Shown one piece after another: positions 1 to 7,022 of a stretch of 9,681 nt of DNA. A program made the translations under genes and the position numbers. Below the pieces are notes generated by a model. The model saw nothing but the letters and a program-made list of their open reading frames with translations. It had not been told where the DNA came from and searched no databases. The stretch is from Flavobacteriales bacterium. GTDB lineage: Bacteria; Bacteroidota; Bacteroidia; Flavobacteriales; Flavobacteriaceae. The stretch is taken from the NCBI GenBank assembly GCA_027031025.1, contig JALVEJ010000182.1, positions 1 through 9,681 on the forward strand. Reading direction: 5' to 3'. Position 1 is the first letter of the stretch, and each line of letters starts with the position of its first letter.

Positions 1-2
1 AA

Positions 3-2003
3 GAAAAACTGGATATTATTTGCTGTTGCGCTTCCATCATTAGTCAAAGTAACGACAATATCAAAATCATAAGTGCCGTCGGGATTGATAGGGGGCGTAT
101 CTACCGGTACATGGATGCCACCTGCCACGGTGGTTTGTGAGGTATGAAAATCACTAATAGATAAATGCTCGGTTGAATTTCCAATAGACGACGTTAATTG
201 AAAAACATTGTCAAATGTGACACCGTTACCCGAACCGACACCGGCGCCTCCGGCACAGTTGGGGTCAATCAACAAGCAAACGCCAAAAGAAATATATTGA
301 CGTGGATATAAAATATTATTGGCTACGGCCGCTGCGTTAAAAATACCTTCCCGTCCGGGAGTAGGGTCTGTTTCGTCATATTCATTAGTATCCCAAGAGC
401 TATCATCATACATGGCAGGATCGGTGCTGGTAGCCAAAGTGTTACCCGAATCGAGCCATAAGCGGTCTATATTGACAATACAACCGTTACCGAAAACAGC
501 TTCTAAGTCATTGACTATTTGTAAATTTTGTGCGCCGTATGCATAACTCCGGTTAAACACCCAAACATCATAATAAATTTTATAATATCCGGATGCGGTA
601 TAACCTTGATTGCAGCTACTGATGTAAATTTCGGGATCAGTATTGACGTAATCAACCGTTATGTCCAAATCGGCTGTTGCTGTTGTAAAACCATCTGATG
701 CGGTGTAGGTAATGGTTGGAACAAATCCGACAAAACCGGAAGCCGGTACAAAAGTGTAACTACCATCGGCATTGAGGGTTAAATCGCCTTCTGCCAGATG
801 AACCGTTGTGCCGGGCGCATAAGTATTGCCATTGACGGTGAATGATACAACGGTTAGAGGGTCGCCATCCGGGTCTGAATCATTTGCAAGAACACCCGGC
901 ACACCGGAATTTAAAGTTGTGCCTTGTGGAGTAACGGCTTCGTCATCTTGTAAATTGGGCGGATTGTTATCGCGAACGGTGATATAAAGGTTGGCAGTAT
1001 CTACTTCGGCACCATCCGAAATAGTATAGGTAACCGTTGGGACATTGCCAGTATATCCGGGTGCCGGAACAAATGTAAAACTGCCATCGGCATTGATAGT
1101 TAAGTTGCCTTCGGCCAAAACTATGGTCGTTCCCGGTGTATAAGTGTTGCCCCCCACGGTAATGGAAGTAATGGTTATAGGATCACCGTCGGGGTCTGAA
1201 TCGTTGCCTAATAAACCGGGGGTATTTTCGTTTATTGAAGTATCAACGAGTGTAGTGTAGCTGTCATTATTGGCGTTTGGTGGCGTGTTTGCTCTAACGG
1301 TAATGTATAAATGGGCGTCATCGGTATCTTGTCCGTCACTTATGGTGTATGTGATAACCGGTAAATTCCCGGTATAGCCGTTTGCCGGTACAAAGGTGTA
1401 GCTACCATCGGCATTTATGGTTAAATCGCCTTCCGGTAAATGAACAGTTGTTCCGGCAGGATAAGTATTGCCGTTTACAACAAATGAAACAATATTAATT
1501 GGGTCGCCGTCCGGATCAGAATCGTTTCCTAAGAGCCCGGGCGCATTTTCATTGGCAGTGGTGTTTTCAAAAATTATGACGTTATCGTCTTGTGCATCCG
1601 GCGGTGTGTTGTTATTATTTCCAACTGTGATAGTTAAAGTTGCTGTTGCCGAAGAGGAGCCATCATTGACAGTGTAAGTAATGACGGGAACAGTTCCTGT
1701 ATAACCTGTTGCAGGGTTAAAGGTGTAACTACCGTCGGCATTTAACACAAAGGTGCCAACACCGGGAATGTTTACCGGAAAACCTGCGGGATAATTGTTG
1801 CCGTTGATATTATAACTAATAACTTGTAAAGGGTCGTTGTCGGGGTCGGTGTCATTTGCCAATACACCGGGCGCCCCTTGATTAATAGAAGTATTAACAG
1901 GCGTGTTCGCCGTGTCATTTTGGGGTTGAGGCGGCGGTACCATTGAAAAAGCCTCAATTGTAATAATAAAAATCAATAAGAAGGCAAAGTAATGTTTTTT
2001 CAT
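3..2003 (-). CDS. Large secreted protein with four tandem Ig/cadherin-like repeats (3' end outside window)
   Basis: The reading frame stays open from an ATG at 2003 to the left edge (667 codons, no stop). Residues 1-20 form a signal peptide: MKK, a hydrophobic stretch, then AFS. Four repeats follow at about residues 28-127, 133-236, 240-343 and 347-450. Each contains an acidic ND-[ST]-DPD-[GN]-DP motif (residues 50, 160, 267 and 374), then NGNxY, an NADGSYTF-type strand, GYTGxxP, TYTxSDG and a closing TV. This is the pattern of the cadherin-like/Big_9 'tandem-95' repeats, whose Asp-rich loop is thought to bind calcium. Residues 451-667 contain one and the start of a second DUF11-like beta domain (VWVFNRSYAYGAQNL, then YDFDIVVTLTNDGSATANN). 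The protein is probably exported and surface-bound or secreted. A type IX secretion C-terminal domain would be expected beyond the edge but is not visible. Adhesion is an inference from the architecture. Confidence 0.9.
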   Translation of the reverse strand, partial: MKKHYFAFLLIFIITIEAFSMVPPPQPQNDTANTPVNTSINQGAPGVLANDTDPDNDPLQVISYNINGNNYPAGFPVNIPGVGTFVLNADGSYTFNPATGYTGTVPVITYTVNDGSSSATATLTITVGNNNNTPPDAQDDNVIIFENTTANENAPGLLGNDSDPDGDPINIVSFVVNGNTYPAGTTVHLPEGDLTINADGSYTFVPANGYTGNLPVITYTISDGQDTDDAHLYITVRANTPPNANNDSYTTLVDTSINENTPGLLGNDSDPDGDPITITSITVGGNTYTPGTTIVLAEGNLTINADGSFTFVPAPGYTGNVPTVTYTISDGAEVDTANLYITVRDNNPPNLQDDEAVTPQGTTLNSGVPGVLANDSDPDGDPLTVVSFTVNGNTYAPGTTVHLAEGDLTLNADGSYTFVPASGFVGFVPTITYTASDGFTTATADLDITVDYVNTDPEIYISSCNQGYTASGYYKIYYDVWVFNRSYAYGAQNLQIVNDLEAVFGNGCIVNIDRLWLDSGNTLATSTDPAMYDDSSWDTNEYDETDPTPGREGIFNAAAVANNILYPRQYISFGVCLLIDPNCAGGAGVGSGNGVTFDNVFQLTSSIGNSTEHLSISDFHTSQTTVAGGIHVPVDTPPINPDGTYDFDIVVTLTNDGSATANNIQFF

Positions 2004-2061
2004 AAGGTTTCGTTTAGTGTCCTTTTTGATAAAAATGTTAGTTGTGTTGTTGTTAATCATT

Positions 2062-2069
2062 CAAATTTA
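2062..2069 (-). promoter_or_regulatory. Predicted -7 promoter element for the Ig-repeat protein gene
   Basis: Read on the minus strand this is TAAATTTG, an exact match to the Bacteroidota -7 consensus TAnnTTTG, and it would give a 5' leader of about 50 nt before the ATG at 2003. No clear TTTG is found about 19-21 bases further upstream, so only half of the promoter is supported. The leader has no convincing Shine-Dalgarno site, which is usual for this phylum. Confidence 0.4.
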
Positions 2070-2129
2070 ATCTTTTTTTAGATATATTCTGAAAAAAAAT
2101 ATATTTAATTTGAATTTTTGAAAATAGTT

Positions 2130-3377
2130 TTATTTTTTAAGAAAAATTTTATTTAATAGTTGTAAAATTAACTCGTAAGTCTTTGATACAGTTCGTTTTA
2201 CAGCTTTTTCTCTGGGTTGTCCAAACTGAAAACGATAAACTTCGGTTGTGTCTTTGGTTGCAAGAGCTATGATACAAGTGCCAAGCGGCGCATCGCTATC
2301 GCCTTTGGTTGGTCCGGCGTTACCGGTTGTGGCTACACCAATGTCCGAATGCATTAGTTCTCGCACATTTTCTGCCATGGCGCGGGCTACTTTTTCGTGA
2401 ACAACAGAGTATTTTTCTATCAGTTTGGCATCAACTTTTAAGACATCTATTTTGATATGAGTATTATAGGCAACAACACCGCCCATTAAAAATTTGGAAG
2501 CGCCGGGTATTTGTGCCAATCCGCTCACCAATAAACCGACGGTGCAACTTTCGGCAAAGCTGATGGTCTTACCGGATTCGGTTAATGTTTGGTGAGTAGC
2601 AATCGCCAAATCTTCTACTTGCTCCGATAGGGTCAAATCGGGAATAAGTTGTTTGAGTTTTTGTATTTGTTCATCTATGCTGTTTTTCAATTCGTCAAGC
2701 TGTTGTCCTTTGGCTGATAATCTTAGGCGAATTCTACCCGGATGTGGTAAATATGCCAGTTTGATGTGTTTGGGTAAATGTTGTTCCCAATCTTTTATTC
2801 TATCAGCCAATAAACTTTCGCCAATGCCGAAAACCGTAACGGTTTTGTAATATAAATAAGGTAAATCGAATTTGGCTTTGATTTTAGGTATCGCTTCGTT
2901 TTCAAAAATGTGTTTCATTTCGAATGGAACGCCCGGAAGAAAAATGAAAATCCGGTGATTTTTTTCTATCCACATGCCCGGTGCCGTGCCATAATGATTA
3001 CATAATATTTCGGCTTTTGAAGGTAGATATGATTGCCCTTTATTGTTGTCAGTATACGGATAATTCATTTTAGCAAACATTTGTTTAATGTGTGCTTCTA
3101 TTTCGGGATGAAAAACAAGTTTGTCATTAAAAAATTCCGTAATGCTTTGTTTGGTTAGATCATCTAATGTCGGGCCTAAACCGCCTGTTACCACAATGAT
3201 ATCTGCTTTGGTGTTTTTTAAAGCCGTTTTGATATCATCGGGTTGATCGGAAATAACTGATATTTTCCGGGTTTCAATTCCTAATTTTTGTAATTGTTGT
3301 GACAGCCATTGTGCATTGGTGTTGTTGATTTGTCCAATGAGAATTTCGTCACCTATGTTGATTATTTCAGCGGTCAT
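2130..3377 (-). CDS. cinA: CinA/PncC family protein: NMN amidohydrolase with N-terminal COG1058 pyrophosphatase-type domain
   Basis: The 415-residue length is typical of two-domain CinA. The N-terminal MoCF-biosynthesis-like/COG1058 domain (residues 1-170) has the opening IINIGDEILIG and the signature TGGLGPTLDD at 64-73. In relatives this domain hydrolyses ADP-ribose or other nucleotides. The C-terminal PncC domain (about 258-410) converts nicotinamide mononucleotide to nicotinate mononucleotide in pyridine nucleotide salvage. Its AESCT motif has the likely nucleophile Ser277, and the Tyr304/Lys309 pair keeps the family spacing. Two signature positions differ: AESCTVG in place of the usual AESCTGG, and TGNAGPTKGD in place of the usual TGIAGPxGG. 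The enzyme should be cytosolic. The link to competence suggested by the name is not supported here: no recA or com gene is adjacent. The gene stands alone, 126 bp from the Ig-repeat gene. Confidence 0.97.
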   Translation of the reverse strand: MTAEIINIGDEILIGQINNTNAQWLSQQLQKLGIETRKISVISDQPDDIKTALKNTKADIIVVTGGLGPTLDDLTKQSITEFFNDKLVFHPEIEAHIKQMFAKMNYPYTDNNKGQSYLPSKAEILCNHYGTAPGMWIEKNHRIFIFLPGVPFEMKHIFENEAIPKIKAKFDLPYLYYKTVTVFGIGESLLADRIKDWEQHLPKHIKLAYLPHPGRIRLRLSAKGQQLDELKNSIDEQIQKLKQLIPDLTLSEQVEDLAIATHQTLTESGKTISFAESCTVGLLVSGLAQIPGASKFLMGGVVAYNTHIKIDVLKVDAKLIEKYSVVHEKVARAMAENVRELMHSDIGVATTGNAGPTKGDSDAPLGTCIIALATKDTTEVYRFQFGQPREKAVKRTVSKTYELILQLLNKIFLKK

Positions 3378-3722
3378 TATGCATTGTTTTTAAAAGTTAA
3401 AATTTTGACAATATCAATAAATTAACCTTATATTTTTGTTAGCTGCTAAAAAAATTACACAAAAATAACATTTTTATTTTAAATATTAAAATTCTTTAAG
3501 AATTTAAATTTAGCGCTAATATTAAGTTTAGATGTAACTTTTTGATAGACAAAACTATAAAATAATGGATAAGTTTTTTTTAAAATTGTGTTTTTTATCT
3601 TGCTATAAATTGCATTGATTTTTGAGACTGATTTTATCAATATCAGTTTGTAAAATCATCATACGAATGCGTCTGTTATAAACATAATGATAATCTTTTT
3701 TCGATATTATTTTTTACTATCT
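3378..3722. other. AT-rich intergenic stretch upstream of cinA
   Basis: No gene, tRNA or strong hairpin is visible. On the minus strand two matches to TAnnTTTG could serve cinA: TATTTTTG at 3467-3460 (about 83 bases before the start codon) and TAGTTTTG at 3557-3550. Neither has a TTTG at the proper -33 spacing, and such motifs are frequent by chance in DNA this AT-rich, so neither is called as a promoter. Confidence 0.5.
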
Positions 3723-3871
3723 ATACCCTTTGGAGAAGACATGGCATCACAACACAGCACCACAGCCGATTTAGCAGCCGGTATAAGTTTAATAGTCTTG
3801 TCCCGACGACCTTCGGGAGCAAAGAGCTGGATAAAGAGACCGGCTACTACTACGCCCCCTGCTACCGATAA
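3723..3871 (+). pseudogene. Decayed fragment of an RHS-repeat protein core domain
   Basis: Conceptual translation matches the conserved end of the RHS-associated core, normally of the form PYGE...YKFNGKELDxETGYYYYGARYYDP. From 3723 one frame reads IPFGEDMASQHST. Near 3770-3780 the match moves to another frame, which reads RYKFNS, then seven extra residues, then SKELDKETGYYYAPCYR and a stop at 3869-3871. The expected YGARYYDP is garbled after the tyrosine run. The fragment therefore has at least one frameshift, one insertion and a damaged C-terminus, and no start or upstream RHS repeats remain. It is more GC-rich than the surrounding DNA, consistent with an origin elsewhere. Intact RHS proteins are large secreted or surface toxin-delivery shells; this remnant cannot make one. 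It could be a scar of a lost RHS cassette or a recombination remnant. The identification rests on motif recall. Confidence 0.7.
3796..3819 (+). repeat. 24-bp palindromic insertion inside the RHS relic
   Basis: Compared with the expected RHS reading YKFNSKELDKETG, 24 extra bases lie between AATAG and CAAAGAG. They contain the inverted repeat TCCCGA (3801-3806) and TCGGGA (3813-3818) with a 6-base loop. The length is a multiple of three, so it adds residues without shifting frame. It may be a small dispersed palindrome. The exact boundary is uncertain by about two bases because AG occurs at both edges. Confidence 0.5.
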
Positions 3872-3917
3872 CTTGTAGTTAGTGGTGCATAAACGGATTA
3901 TATCTACGCCTCGTCCA

Positions 3918-3962
3918 GATTTTTGTTGACTTTTCGAGTCAACCTATTTCAGGACAAGTCAC
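3918..3962 (+). repeat. 45-bp direct repeat, copy 1 (with hairpin)
   Basis: This copy is identical to 3976-4020. It contains the inverted repeat GTTGACT (3925-3931) and AGTCAAC (3937-3943) around a 5-base loop TTTCG, then CTATTTCAGGACAAGTCAC. There is no T tract after the stem, so a terminator role is unlikely. Confidence 0.95.
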
Positions 3963-3975
3963 TTCTCATAATCCT

Positions 3976-4020
3976 GATTTTTGTTGACTTTTCGAGTCAA
4001 CCTATTTCAGGACAAGTCAC
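3976..4020 (+). repeat. 45-bp direct repeat, copy 2 (with hairpin)
   Basis: This is an exact copy of 3918-3962, offset by 58 bp and separated from it by 13 bp. It carries the same 7-bp stem hairpin at 3983-4001. Its last seven bases (AAGTCAC) are the first unit of the short tandem repeat that follows. Confidence 0.95.
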
Positions 4021-4034
4021 AAGTCACAAGTCAC
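4014..4034 (+). repeat. 7-bp tandem repeat, AAGTCAC x3
   Basis: Three perfect units start at 4014, 4021 and 4028. The first unit is the end of the second 45-bp repeat, so the array probably arose by local slippage or duplication from it. Confidence 0.95.
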
Positions 4035-4040
4035 TATCTC

Positions 4041-4093
4041 CTCATTCCTCACTCCTCATTCCTCACTCCTCATTCCTCACTCCTCATTCCTCA
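4041..4093 (+). repeat. 14-bp tandem repeat, CTCATTCCTCACTC, about 3.8 copies
   Basis: Full units start at 4041, 4055 and 4069, and a partial unit of 11 bases covers 4083-4093. The plus strand contains only C, T and A, with a strong pyrimidine bias. It lies about 160 bp beyond the pcrA stop codon and is not coding. Copy number may vary between strains. Confidence 0.95.
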
Positions 4094-4253
4094 AATTGTT
4101 AGTAGAATTATGGTAAGAAGCAACAAATATTCATTAATGTCAAAAGTAAACAATGAAGCGGAATAAATCTTCATTTCATCAATTCCTCATTTCCTCAAAA
4201 AACAACATGTATTCAATCGTGCATTTTTTGGATGTGTCAAACCGTCATCTCAA

Positions 4254-6587
4254 TTATTTTAGCTTTTTCAATTTGGCAAATTTCAACAACAACCTTTTTT
4301 CACCATTATTTTCAAATCTAATGAGAGCTTTTTGATTAGAACCTTTCCCTTCCAAATCAATAACTTGCCCTTTACCGAACCGGCTGTGTTCTACGCGGTC
4401 ACCAATTTTTATATTTTGATTATCATGGCCGGTTTTGGGGTCTAAATCTACTATCTTTTTTAAATTTTTAGGCATCGGGTTAGGATTCTTTTTGATTGCC
4501 GGCTTTTTGTTATTTTGAAATTTTTTCTTTTCAAAATGTGTTTTTTTAGTTTGTCCGGGTGTTGGCATGTCAAATAAATCACTGTCAAGGAAAGGGTTGC
4601 CGGATAAATCAGATGCTTTGTAGTTGAATTCTAAATATTTATCGTCAATTTCGTTAATAAAACGACTGGGTTCGGTATAGTTAAGCTTACCCCAGCGGTA
4701 ACGCGATTCGGCAAAGGTGATAGTGGCTTTTTTCTCGGCACGGGTCAGTGCGACATAAAACAACCGGCGTTCTTCTTCCAGTTCGGTTCTGGTATTGACC
4801 GACATTCCCGAAGGAAAAAGATCTTCTTCCATACCAATTATATATATGTATGGGAATTCTAAACCTTTTGCCATGTGGACGGTCATCAGTGTTACCTTGT
4901 TAGGATCATCATCGTTTTTGTCCAAATCGGTAAACAAAGCAACATCTTGTAAATAAGATGTTAAACTAATATCGGCATCGGGTTCTTCTTTTTGAGCATC
5001 GATAAAGTCTTGTATGGCATTCATCAATTCCTGAATGTTTTCAACACGACTCAAACCTTCCGGTGTGATGTCTTTGCGATATTCTTGCAGCAAACCGGTG
5101 TTTTTGATGATATAATCGGTCAGTTCAAACGCATCTTTTTCTTTGGCGAGCGCTTGAAAACTTCTGATTTTCAAAGCAAATTCTTCCAATTTTCGTTTGG
5201 TGCCTTGGTTGAGTTTGATGTCGATTTTAGACACATTTTCAACAATATCAAATAAAGCGACTTTGTAATGGTCGGCCGCTAGTAAAACTTTGTCCATAGT
5301 GGTGTTGCCGATACCGCGTGCCGGAAAATTGATAATACGGCGTAAAGCCTCGTCATCTTTAGGATTAACAACCAATCGTAAATAAGCCAAAATATCTTTG
5401 ATTTCTTTACGTTGATAAAATGATAAACCGCCGTAAATTCTAAATGGAATACCTTTTTTTCGCAAAGCGTCTTCCATTGCGCGCGATTGCGAATTGGTCC
5501 TGTAAAGAATGGCAAAGTCTTTCGGTTGTAATTGCAAACGCATTTGATGTTCAAAAATATCCGATGCCACAAAACGCCCTTCTTCGGTATCGGTGTAAGT
5601 GCGAATAACTTTGATTTTTTCGCCTTCTTCATTGGCGGTCCAAACAACTTTGGGTAAGCGTTCTTTGTTTTTTTCAATCAGCGAATTGGCTGCCCCGACA
5701 ATATTTTTGGTAGAACGGTAATTTTGTTCCAATTTGTAAACTTCCGCTTCCGGATAATCCCGTTGAAAATTGAATATATTTTGAATATTTGCCCCGCGAA
5801 AACTATAAATACTTTGGGCATCGTCGCCTACAACACACAAGTTGTGATGCCGGTTAGACAGGGCTTTGACAATCAAATATTGCGAGTGGTTGGTATCTTG
5901 ATACTCATCGACTAAAATGTATTGAAAACGCTGTTGATATTTGGCAAGCACTTCCGGAAAACGGGTTAATAACTCGTTGGTTTTGAGCAATAAATCGTCA
6001 AAATCCATAGCGCCGGCTCTAAAGCAACGATCGACATAACGTTGGTAAACATTGCCCATTTCAGGACGTTTGGCATAATAATCGGCTTCCATCAATTCCG
6101 GATTGTTAAAATATGCCCGAACAGTTATCAAATTATTTTTAAATTTGGAAATCCGGCTTTGAATTTGCTTGGGTTTATAAATGTCGGAATCTAAGTTCAA
6201 GTCTTTAATAACTTGTTTAATCACTTGTAAGCTGTCAGCCGAGTCGTAAATAGTAAAATCGCGCGGATAGCCCAATTTGTCAGCTTCCGAACGTAAAATA
6301 CGGGCAAAAATGGAATGGAATGTGCCCATCCAAATATTTCTGGCTTCACTTTCGCCTACAATACCGGCAATCCGCTCTTTCATTTCGCGGGCGGCTTTAT
6401 TGGTAAAGGTTAGTGACAAGATGTTAAACGGGTCGATCCCTTGTTCCATCAAGTAGGCAATACGATAGGTTAAGACGCGCGTTTTACCCGACCCGGCTCC
6501 GGCAATAACCATCAGCGGACCTTCTTTATGCATAACCGGTGCCCGTTGGGCGTCATTTAGTTCTTGTAAATAATTGGCTTGACTCAT
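4254..6587 (-). CDS. pcrA: ATP-dependent 3'-5' DNA helicase PcrA/UvrD
   Basis: This is a superfamily 1A helicase of 777 residues, the usual PcrA/UvrD length. It should unwind DNA in nucleotide excision and mismatch repair and strip RecA or stalled complexes from DNA in the cytoplasm. All core motifs are present in order: Q motif LNDAQRAPV (10-18), Walker A AGAGSGKT (29-36), motif Ia LTFTNKAAREM (59-69), Walker B/DEYQD (227-231), motif III GDDAQSIYSFRGA (254-266), motif IV LEQNYRST (286-293), motif V TVHMAKGLEF (569-578) and motif VI RRLFYVALTRAEK (607-619). A basic linker (680-710) leads to the C-terminal Tudor-like fold (GDRVEHSRFGKGQV, 729-742) that contacts RNA polymerase in PcrA. The gene stands alone and diverges from umuC. 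The only -7-like motif, TAATTTTG at 6600-6593, is just 5 bases from the ATG, so a leaderless transcript is possible but unproven. Confidence 0.98.
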   Translation of the reverse strand: MSQANYLQELNDAQRAPVMHKEGPLMVIAGAGSGKTRVLTYRIAYLMEQGIDPFNILSLTFTNKAAREMKERIAGIVGESEARNIWMGTFHSIFARILRSEADKLGYPRDFTIYDSADSLQVIKQVIKDLNLDSDIYKPKQIQSRISKFKNNLITVRAYFNNPELMEADYYAKRPEMGNVYQRYVDRCFRAGAMDFDDLLLKTNELLTRFPEVLAKYQQRFQYILVDEYQDTNHSQYLIVKALSNRHHNLCVVGDDAQSIYSFRGANIQNIFNFQRDYPEAEVYKLEQNYRSTKNIVGAANSLIEKNKERLPKVVWTANEEGEKIKVIRTYTDTEEGRFVASDIFEHQMRLQLQPKDFAILYRTNSQSRAMEDALRKKGIPFRIYGGLSFYQRKEIKDILAYLRLVVNPKDDEALRRIINFPARGIGNTTMDKVLLAADHYKVALFDIVENVSKIDIKLNQGTKRKLEEFALKIRSFQALAKEKDAFELTDYIIKNTGLLQEYRKDITPEGLSRVENIQELMNAIQDFIDAQKEEPDADISLTSYLQDVALFTDLDKNDDDPNKVTLMTVHMAKGLEFPYIYIIGMEEDLFPSGMSVNTRTELEEERRLFYVALTRAEKKATITFAESRYRWGKLNYTEPSRFINEIDDKYLEFNYKASDLSGNPFLDSDLFDMPTPGQTKKTHFEKKKFQNNKKPAIKKNPNPMPKNLKKIVDLDPKTGHDNQNIKIGDRVEHSRFGKGQVIDLEGKGSNQKALIRFENNGEKRLLLKFAKLKKLK

Positions 6588-6960
6588 GACGGCAAAATTA
6601 CATATTTTTTGCCTGTTGAATTTATCTTAGTTTGAAAACTTATTGACATTTTTTGTAATACGTTTTTATGATTAATAACGCAAATGAAGGAATAGTAAAT
6701 TGTTTTTTAAATTTTACTTCAACAAAGATTACCAAGGGGCAAAACAAGTGAAAGCTAAGTAAACGTGCTATTTTTAATGTTTTTTTGGGACGTTTGCTCT
6801 GATTTGCTACATCTTTAAACATTAAAATAATGTTAATTTTAAGATTTTTCTGTTTTTTTATGTCAAAAAATTTATCGTTAAATATTTTTGGCACGGGATT
6901 TGTTGTAGTATTGATGTGAGATTTTTTTTCATAGTTGAGTTATTTTGGTTAAGGGAAGGG
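6588..6960. other. Gene-free divergent intergenic region between pcrA and umuC
   Basis: The stretch is AT-rich and no credible gene was found. It contains a perfect 17-bp palindrome AACATTA-AAA-TAATGTT at 6818-6834, which is operator-like but may be chance given the base composition. A minus-strand frame of 84 codons at 6640-6894 is Lys/Ile/Phe-rich, resembles no family I know and is probably spurious. The plus strand ends in the terminator-like hairpin at 6961-6993, so a short plus-strand transcript here cannot be excluded. Confidence 0.5.
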
Positions 6961-6993
6961 CCGCTGTAGTCATACAGCGGTCTTTCTTTTTTT
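6961..6993 (+). terminator. Rho-independent terminator-like hairpin immediately upstream of umuC
   Basis: Perfect 8-bp arms CCGCTGTA (6961-6968) and TACAGCGG (6973-6980) enclose the loop GTCA. They are followed by a T-rich tract (TCTTTCTTTTTTT) ending at 6993. The T tract makes this a plus-strand terminator; on the minus strand the stem is followed by CCCTTCCC, so it would not terminate there. No plus-strand gene precedes it: the gene to the left, pcrA, runs the other way. It may end an unseen small RNA, insulate umuC, or act as a protein-binding palindrome next to the umuC promoter. Confidence 0.75.
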
Positions 6994-6996
6994 CAC

Positions 6997-7004
6997 TATT
7001 TTTG
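6997..7004 (+). promoter_or_regulatory. Predicted -7 promoter element for umuC
   Basis: TATTTTTG matches the Bacteroidota -7 consensus TAnnTTTG exactly. Transcription would begin near 7009-7012, giving a leader of only about 11-14 nt before the ATG at 7023. The -33 region falls within the hairpin at 6961-6980 and has no TTTG, so the promoter may be weak or need an activator. The leader has no Shine-Dalgarno site. Confidence 0.5.
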
Positions 7005-7022
7005 TAAAAAACTTTTTTTCTG

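Noticed and set aside
3981..4166. 61-codon plus-strand open frame
   Set aside because: It is a translation of the 45-bp, 7-bp and 14-bp repeats, with no protein-like pattern.
3378..4253. tRNA or other structured RNA gene in the cinA-pcrA gap
   Set aside because: No cloverleaf, T-loop motif or conserved RNA pattern was found. The GC-richer part is explained by the RHS relic.
5279..5677. 132-codon minus-strand open frame
   Set aside because: It lies fully inside pcrA in another frame on the same strand, has no family pattern, and pcrA motifs cover the region.
6640..6894. 84-codon minus-strand open frame upstream of pcrA
   Set aside because: It is Lys/Ile/Phe-rich in AT-rich DNA, has no recognisable domain, promoter or start context, and is likely spurious.
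6961..6980. Canonical E. coli-type LexA box
   Set aside because: The half-sites CTG and CAG are separated by 8 rather than 10 bases, and the T tract fits a terminator. Kept only as an open alternative in the findings, not as a called site.
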